DNA from: Paracoccaceae bacterium
GTDB taxonomy: Bacteria; Pseudomonadota; Alphaproteobacteria; Rhodobacterales; Rhodobacteraceae
Reading direction: 5' to 3'
Assembly: GCA_028285485.1 (NCBI GenBank)
Contig: JANQPC010000094.1
Span: 1-64,000, forward strand
DNA length: 64,000 nt
Shown one piece after another: positions 59,127-64,000 of this stretch; the stretch's first letter is position 1; each line of letters starts with the position of its first letter. A model generated the notes under the pieces. It did not search any database, had not been told where the DNA came from, and worked only from the letters and a program-made list of their open reading frames with translations. The translations under genes were made by a program, and so were the position numbers.

Positions 59127-59732
59127 ATGACCTACATCGCAAAACGCAGCGAGGGGGCGCCCGGCGCGCCCCTCGCCCTCACGTTCCACGGCACGGGCGG
59201 CACCGAGGATCAGTTCCACGGGCTTGCCGGAGAGCTCTTCCCGGGCGCGCATGTCGTCTCGCCCCGCGGGGATGTCTCAGAGAGGGGCGCGGCGCGGTTC
59301 TTCCGGCGCACCGGTGAGGGCGTCTACGATATGGAGGATCTTGCGCAGCGCACCCGCGCCATGGCCGGCTTCATCCGCGACGAAGCCGCGCGGACGGGCG
59401 CAGAACGCGTGATCGGAATGGGCTATTCAAACGGGGCGAACATCCTCGCCTCCGTGGCGCTCGAAAGCCCCGATCTGGTGGATGACGTGGTGCTCATGCA
59501 CCCGCTCATCCCCTGGCAGCCCGCGCCCCAGCCCGGCCTTGACGGGCGGCGCATCCTGATCACGGCGGGCCGGCGCGATCCGATCTGCCCGGCTTCGATG
59601 ACACAGGCACTGGCCAGCTACCTCGAAGATCAGGGCGCGGCGGTGCAGCTTTTCTGGCATGAGGGCGGCCATGAGCTTCGGCACGAAGAGCTTTCCGCGA
59701 TCCAGCAATTCTTCGCGCCCGTCGCGGTCTAG
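59127..59732 (+). CDS. alpha/beta hydrolase (MhqD-like carboxylesterase)
   Basis: A 201-aa single-domain hydrolase: oxyanion HGTGG at residues 20-24, nucleophile GYSNGAN, acid in ITAGRRDPICP and base in EGGHEL. ATG 59127 lies one base after the dioxygenase stop, so the pair is co-translated. Homologues (MhqD) accompany MhqO in quinone-resistance operons; substrate unknown. Confidence 0.9.
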   Translation: MTYIAKRSEGAPGAPLALTFHGTGGTEDQFHGLAGELFPGAHVVSPRGDVSERGAARFFRRTGEGVYDMEDLAQRTRAMAGFIRDEAARTGAERVIGMGYSNGANILASVALESPDLVDDVVLMHPLIPWQPAPQPGLDGRRILITAGRRDPICPASMTQALASYLEDQGAAVQLFWHEGGHELRHEELSAIQQFFAPVAV

Positions 59733-59735
59733 CGC

Positions 59736-60386
59736 TCAGAATGGGGGCCTGGCCCGAAAGGTCAGGCCCTTGCCGCCATCTGGGTGGCGAAACCGCAGCC
59801 GTTCGGCATGAAGCATCAGCCGAGGATAGGCACGCGCGGCGCCACTGGCATAGAAGGGATCGCCCAGGATCGGGTGCCCGATCTCCCGGCAGTGCACCCG
59901 AAGCTGGTGCGATCGCCCGGTTTGCGGCTGTAGCCTCAGCCGCGCCGTACCATCAGCCTCGCGCCGTGTGACCGACCATTCGGTGACTGCAGCACGCCCC
60001 TCTGTATGATCCACCTTCTGCATCGGCCGGTTCGGCCAATCCACGATCAGCGGCAGATCGATCGTGCCGCCATCGTCTTCGGGGTGCCCCCATACGCGCG
60101 CAACATAATCTTTCTTGACCTGCCGCTTCTCAAACTGCAGGCCGAGATGCCGCTGCGCATGCGGGCTCATGGCAAACACCATGACGCCCGAGGTATCCCG
60201 ATCAAGCCGATGCACCAGAAGCGCCTCGGGAAAGGCCGCCTGCACCCGTGCCAGCAGGCAATCGGCGAGGTGTTCGCCCTTCCCGGGCACCGAAAGAAGC
60301 CCGGCGGGTTTGTTGACCACCAGCACCTCGTGATCGGCGTGCAGGATTTCCAGGGGGTCACCCGGCGGCGAATAGGCCTCTCTCAC
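59736..60386 (-). CDS. RluA-family RNA pseudouridine synthase
   Basis: A 216-aa enzyme with catalytic HRLDRDTSGVMVFA (Asp near 60), VVNKPAGLLSVPGKG and the C-terminal LQPQTGRSHQLRVH. It lacks an S4 domain, as in RluA/TruC-like enzymes; its RNA target is unresolved. It overlaps the GFA gene by ATGA and ends the thiolase operon. Confidence 0.92.
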   Translation of the reverse strand: MREAYSPPGDPLEILHADHEVLVVNKPAGLLSVPGKGEHLADCLLARVQAAFPEALLVHRLDRDTSGVMVFAMSPHAQRHLGLQFEKRQVKKDYVARVWGHPEDDGGTIDLPLIVDWPNRPMQKVDHTEGRAAVTEWSVTRREADGTARLRLQPQTGRSHQLRVHCREIGHPILGDPFYASGAARAYPRLMLHAERLRFRHPDGGKGLTFRARPPF

Positions 60387-60754
60387 GGGTTCTGGGGGAG
60401 GTCATCGGCGATCTCGTAGTAATCGCCCTTATCGGCAACAAAGATATGCCGGCGCAGGCGCAGCCCGGTGGGCTGATCAAGCGCACCGAAGCTGAACGAG
60501 GTTTTGCCCGACCCGTGCCATTGCCAGAAGAGGAATGCCCCGCAGGTGGAGCAAAAGCCCCGCCGCGCATCGGGCGAACTGTCATACCACCGCACATCTC
60601 CGGTGATCTCGATATCCTCGCTCGGCACGGCGGTTGAGACCCAGACATGGCCGGATTGGCGCCGGCACTGCCCGCAATGGCACACGGTTCCATCCGTTGG
60701 CGTTCCGCGCACCGCAAAGGTAACGGCTTCGCAATTGCATCGGCCCGTCAGCAT
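60383..60754 (-). CDS. GFA family zinc protein
   Basis: A 123-aa glutathione-dependent formaldehyde-activating-like protein with seven cysteines in the expected places: Cys6 and Cys8, Cys25, Cys27 and Cys30 (CHCGQC), Cys68 and Cys71 (CSTC). These bind one structural and one functional zinc. Family members bind glutathione; formaldehyde activity is unproved for most. Overlaps lysE by one base. Confidence 0.92.
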   Translation of the reverse strand: MLTGRCNCEAVTFAVRGTPTDGTVCHCGQCRRQSGHVWVSTAVPSEDIEITGDVRWYDSSPDARRGFCSTCGAFLFWQWHGSGKTSFSFGALDQPTGLRLRRHIFVADKGDYYEIADDLPQNP

Positions 60755-61374
60755 CAGGGTCTCCCCGCCATCGAATAGCTGCCCAGAAGCGTACCATAGA
60801 TCACGAAGCACACGGCCATGAACCGGCGGAACCACACGTTCAGCACCGCACCCATGGCGCTGCGCCCCAGCCCGGCCCCGATGGCCGTATAGGCGGTGTA
60901 GCTGAGCGCCGTGATCGTCAGGGCCGTGGGCATGATCACCCCCATCTGCCCCCAGATCGGCACGCCGGGTTCCACGAATTGCGAGAAGGCCGCAAGGTAT
61001 CCCGCCACCGATTTCGCGTTGATCGTGGCGATGAGAAACGCGCGGCCATAGATCGATCGGGCGGACACATGCGCTGCCGAAACGGGCCGCCGCGCCGTAA
61101 TCCACCCGCGCACCCCAAGCCAGATCAGAAACGCCGCGCCCACGATCTGAAGCCAGCCGAAAAGCGTGGGCGAGGCTGCGATCAGCGCGGTAACCCCGGC
61201 GGCAGAGAGCAGAAGAAAGAGCGTGGCCTGGGTGAGGATCGCGGCAACGCCCCAGAGCGCGCGGCGGAATCCATGGGTCATCCCGTTGCCGATACAGTTT
61301 ACCGCGTTCGGGCCCGGCGTGGTAACAAACACGATCCAGAAGAGCGCGAAGACGATCCATCCATCGAAGCTCAC
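60754..61374 (-). CDS. LysE family translocator
   Basis: A 206-aa exporter with six hydrophobic segments, starting WIVFALFWIVFVTTPGPNAV, the family signature. The start is GTG 61374 with GGGAGG upstream, overlapping the preceding stop (GTGA); the longer frame gives an arginine-rich leader. It exports amino acids or related solutes; the overlap with msrC hints at an amino-acid context. Confidence 0.9.
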   Translation of the reverse strand: MSFDGWIVFALFWIVFVTTPGPNAVNCIGNGMTHGFRRALWGVAAILTQATLFLLLSAAGVTALIAASPTLFGWLQIVGAAFLIWLGVRGWITARRPVSAAHVSARSIYGRAFLIATINAKSVAGYLAAFSQFVEPGVPIWGQMGVIMPTALTITALSYTAYTAIGAGLGRSAMGAVLNVWFRRFMAVCFVIYGTLLGSYSMAGRP

Positions 61375-61832
61375 GCCGCCACCTCCCGCGCGAAGACATC
61401 TTTCAGGATCGCGTCGAGGCACGCCTCATCCTCCGGCGTGAAGGCGGCGGGAAGATCGCTATCGATATCGAACACCGCGATCACTTCGCCCGACCGATCC
61501 CGCACGGGCAGAACCAGCTCTGAACGGGTGGAACTTGAGCAGGCGATATGGTCGGGAAACGCCTCCACATCGTCCACCCGCTGCGCCCGCCCCGTGCGCG
61601 CCGCCGCGCCGCAAACGCCCCGGGCGAAGGGGATCACAAGGCAACCATGCCCGCCCTGATAGGGCCCGATCTTCAGAAGCTCCGGCGCAACAACGCGGTA
61701 GAACCCCGTCCAATCGAAACGCGGATCGGAATGGTGCACTTCGCAGGCCACGGTGGCCATCAGCGCAACCGTGTCGCCTTCACCATCGGTCAGCGCCGCG
61801 ATCCGTGCGGCGAGCGCAGGATAGTCCATCAC
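61371..61832 (-). CDS. msrC: free methionine-(R)-sulfoxide reductase (GAF type)
   Basis: A 153-aa GAF-domain enzyme with Cys64, Cys74 and Cys98 in GPYQGGHGCLVI, GVCGAA and HIACSSSTRSE. Their spacing (10 and 24 residues) equals that of Cys84, Cys94 and Cys118 in E. coli fRMsr, so all redox cysteines are present. It reduces free oxidised methionine in the cytosol. Overlaps the thiolase gene by ATGA. Confidence 0.94.
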   Translation of the reverse strand: MMDYPALAARIAALTDGEGDTVALMATVACEVHHSDPRFDWTGFYRVVAPELLKIGPYQGGHGCLVIPFARGVCGAAARTGRAQRVDDVEAFPDHIACSSSTRSELVLPVRDRSGEVIAVFDIDSDLPAAFTPEDEACLDAILKDVFAREVAA

Positions 61833-63007
61833 ACCCGCTCAATCGCGATCGCGGTGCCTTCGCCGCCACCGATGCAGATTGCCGCCACGCCGCGCTTCAG
61901 ATCATGGGTTTCAAGCGCGCTAAGCAATGTCACCATGATCCGCGCGCCGGACGCACCGATGGGATGGCCCAGCGCGCAGGCCCCGCCATGCACATTCATC
62001 TTCTCAAGCGGCACGCCCATCTCGTGCATGAAGGCCATGGGCACCACTGCGAAGGCTTCGTTCACCTCCCAGAGATCCACGTCATCCACGGCCCAACCGA
62101 TCCGGTCGAGCAGCTTCTGCGCCGCCGGGATCGGGGCGGTGGGGAAAAGCCCGGGCGCCTGCGCGTGGCCCGCGTGGCCCACGATCCGCGCGCGCGGGTT
62201 TGCGCCCGCCGCCTCCGCTGCCTCGGCACGGGCCAGCACCAGCGCCGCCGCGCCATCCGAGATCGAGGATGAATTTGCCGCCGTCACCGTTCCACCTTCG
62301 CGAAAGGCCGGTTTCAGGTGCGGGATTTTTTCGGGCCGCGCGTTGCCGGGCTGCTCATCTTCGGCCACCACGGCATCGCCTTTGCGGCTTGCCACTGTTA
62401 CCGCCGAGATCTCCCGCGTGAACGCGCCCGAGCCTTGGGCCGCCACTGCGCGCTCCAGCGAGCGCAACGCGTAATCATCCTGCGCGGCACGGGTGAACTG
62501 GAACGCCTCGGCGCAATCCTCGGCGAATGTGCCCATCAACCGGCCCGGCGCGTAGGCATCTTCAAGCCCGTCGAGAAACATGTGATCGATCACCTGCCCG
62601 TGGCCGATGCGCGCCCCGCCCCGCATCTTCGGCAGAAGGTAGGGCGCGTTCGTCATGCTCTCCATGCCGCCCGAGGCAATGATATCAGCCCCGCCCAGCG
62701 CGAGCGTATCGGCCGCAGTGATCGCCGCCTTCATGCCCGATCCGCACATCTTATTGAGCGTCGTCGCCGGAACGCCCTCGCCCAGCCCCGCGGCAAAGCC
62801 CGCCTGCCGCGCCGGGGCCTGACCCTGGCCGGCAGGCAGAACGCAGCCCATGACAACCTCGTTCACCGCATCCGGCGCAACGCCCGCATCCGCGATTGCG
62901 GCCGTAAGCGCCGCGCCGCCCAGCGCCGGCGCCTCCAGCGACGAAAACACGCCCTGGAACCCGCCCATGGGCGTGCGCGCCGCACCGATGATCACAACCT
63001 CTTGCAT
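61829..63007 (-). CDS. acetyl-CoA C-acyltransferase (thiolase)
   Basis: A 392-aa biosynthetic/degradative thiolase: acyl-binding LNKMCGSGMKA (Cys near 89), VNEAFAVVPMAFM, NVHGGACALGHPIGASGAR with the catalytic His, and AAICIGGGEGTAI with the second Cys. Start 63007 has GGAGG; the longer frame to 63400 is antisense to the STAS gene. It heads the five-gene overlapping operon. Confidence 0.95.
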   Translation of the reverse strand: MQEVVIIGAARTPMGGFQGVFSSLEAPALGGAALTAAIADAGVAPDAVNEVVMGCVLPAGQGQAPARQAGFAAGLGEGVPATTLNKMCGSGMKAAITAADTLALGGADIIASGGMESMTNAPYLLPKMRGGARIGHGQVIDHMFLDGLEDAYAPGRLMGTFAEDCAEAFQFTRAAQDDYALRSLERAVAAQGSGAFTREISAVTVASRKGDAVVAEDEQPGNARPEKIPHLKPAFREGGTVTAANSSSISDGAAALVLARAEAAEAAGANPRARIVGHAGHAQAPGLFPTAPIPAAQKLLDRIGWAVDDVDLWEVNEAFAVVPMAFMHEMGVPLEKMNVHGGACALGHPIGASGARIMVTLLSALETHDLKRGVAAICIGGGEGTAIAIERV

Positions 63008-63100
63008 ATGCGCCTCCGCCCGCCGCCTGATCGCACCGCTCTTACCGAATGCTAACGCCTCCCGTCTAGCACGGGAGAAACGTGAAATGGCGGAGGCGCT

Positions 63101-63445
63101 ATGCAACTCAATCTCGAATGGTCGGGCGCGATGCTCGTCATAACGGTTACCGACCCGCGCATCGATGCGGCCTCGGCGGTGGATTTCAAAGACGGTCTGC
63201 GCAAGGCGGTGCCTCCGGAGGCGCAGCGCGTGCTTCTGGATCTCAATCAGGTCGATTTCATCGACAGTAGCGGCCTGGGTGCCATCGTTGCCGCGGCCAA
63301 GGCGCTGGGGCCTGACCGGATGCTTGAGCTTGCGGGATTGACCCCCAAGGTCAGATCCGTGTTCGAGCTCACGCGCATGAACACATTCTTCACCATCCAC
63401 GATTCCCGCAGCGCGGCCCTGGCGATGACGGCGGAAAATGGCTGA
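63101..63445 (+). CDS. STAS-domain anti-sigma antagonist
   Basis: A 114-aa single STAS domain with the switch segment VDFIDSSGLGAIV; Ser56 or Ser57 is the expected phosphorylation site. It binds the partner kinase encoded next and releases a regulator in a phosphorylation-dependent manner. It has GGAGG and overlaps the kinase gene by 8 bases. Confidence 0.92.
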   Translation: MQLNLEWSGAMLVITVTDPRIDAASAVDFKDGLRKAVPPEAQRVLLDLNQVDFIDSSGLGAIVAAAKALGPDRMLELAGLTPKVRSVFELTRMNTFFTIHDSRSAALAMTAENG

Positions 63446-63920
63446 GGTTCAAACCGCGCCCCGGCGCCCCGAACCGCGCGAAACAAGTGCCGCGCACGCG
63501 CCCTCGCTGCGCGTGATCCTGCCTTCCACACCGATGGGCGTTCGGAACGGGCTGTGCGAAATCAACGCGGCCCTACTCGATGCCGGATATACGACGGAGG
63601 AATGCGGTACCGTTGAGATCGTTCTGGCAGAGGTTCTCAACAACGTTGTCGAACACGCTTACGCGGTGCCCGGAGATGATCTGATCGCCCTGCGCATTGG
63701 CCCCGCACAGGCGGGCCTGACCTTCCTTGTGGAGGATCGCGGGCGCGAGATGCCCGAAGGCGGCCCGCCACTTGGCCAGGTTGCCGATGCGAGCACCGAT
63801 TTGCTCAACCTGCCCGAAGGCGGGTTCGGCTGGTTCATCATCCGCGAGGTGGCGCATGATGTGGAATACCGGCGCGAAGAGGGCTGCAACAAGCTGAGCT
63901 TCCGTATCGCGGTGGGCTAG
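63438..63920 (+). CDS. RsbW-type anti-sigma serine kinase
   Basis: A 160-aa GHKL kinase: N box EVLNNVVEHAYAV (near residue 56-68), G1 box VEDRGREMPEGG, and NLPEGGFGWFIIREVAHD. It phosphorylates the STAS partner encoded by the overlapping upstream gene. A PP2C phosphatase or cognate sigma factor, if any, is beyond the right edge. Confidence 0.92.
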   Translation: MAEVQTAPRRPEPRETSAAHAPSLRVILPSTPMGVRNGLCEINAALLDAGYTTEECGTVEIVLAEVLNNVVEHAYAVPGDDLIALRIGPAQAGLTFLVEDRGREMPEGGPPLGQVADASTDLLNLPEGGFGWFIIREVAHDVEYRREEGCNKLSFRIAVG

Positions 63921-64000
63921 GCTGCCCTTACGTTGAACGCAGCCGTCCGTTGGGGCCCGCGAACCCACAGGCCGGTGCCGGGAAGGTCACGTCTCCGTGC

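Noticed and set aside
60383-61399. 338-codon frame joining GFA to upstream sequence
   Set aside because: Only the last 123 residues are GFA; the N-terminal part is an out-of-frame reading of lysE.

Overview
The window is a gene-dense, GC-rich chromosomal segment from an alphaproteobacterium of the order Rhodobacterales (Roseobacter/Rhodobacter group). The assignment rests on an RpoE-ChrR pair whose zinc ligands align one-for-one with those of Rhodobacter sphaeroides, on Rhodobacterales-typical small families (DUF3035 lipoprotein, DUF1674/SdhAF4, DUF5665, DUF3775), and on a DinB with an N-terminal zinc ribbon. I see no phage, transposase or CRISPR array. One tRNA gene (Arg, anticodon CCT) is present.

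Layout. 1-2.6 kb: the 3' end of pyrF, a DUF2867 protein, and a lower-GC 550-aa orphan that is the only compositional outlier. 2.6-8.8 kb: an SPFH/NfeD/Nudix group, a cytochrome b561-YceI fusion facing a stand-alone YceI protein, DinB, and a GntR-like LacI regulator with a candidate operator. 8.9-19.7 kb: tRNA-Arg, a PaaK-like ligase, a protein made of two copies of an unrecognised domain, and a seven-gene Liv-type ABC importer operon headed by an acyl-CoA synthetase and ending in a quinone oxidoreductase. 19.8-23.7 kb: a carbamoylase-type hydrolase, the two saccharopine-pathway dehydrogenases, and a DUF3775 protein. 23.8-29.9 kb: rpoE-chrR divergent from a tightly overlapping five-gene operon matching the sigma-E target operon of R. 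sphaeroides (membrane lipid oxidation / furan fatty acids); both promoters can be proposed from sequence.

29.9-41.5 kb is a collinear minus-strand run: rsmB, heparinase-like, purH, lspA, DUF3035 lipoprotein, two M16 peptidase subunits, mutL, rmuC. 41.5-51.3 kb is housekeeping: SdhAF4, dapB, rbfA, a DUF2233 protein, truB, DUF1643, rpsO, pnp. A YedE-type sulfur transporter pair and an HExxH protein sit between rpsO and pnp. 51.3-56.8 kb is oxidative stress: katG divergent from oxyR, a 1-Cys peroxiredoxin, and an aldehyde dehydrogenase. 56.8-59.7 kb holds a GT39-like membrane protein and an MhqO/MhqD-like quinone-detoxification pair. 59.7-63.0 kb is an overlapping operon: thiolase, free-methionine sulfoxide reductase, LysE, GFA, RluA-type pseudouridine synthase. 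The right end carries a STAS/RsbW partner-switch pair; nothing is recognisable in the last 80 bases.

Stress handling is a recurring theme: singlet oxygen (RpoE-ChrR), peroxide (OxyR-KatG-Prx), quinones/aldehydes (MhqO/MhqD, ALDH, GFA) and oxidised methionine (MsrC). No gap between genes exceeds 300 bases. Several starts were moved inward from the longest open frame, or assigned to GTG/TTG codons, because of a Shine-Dalgarno sequence or a signal peptide.
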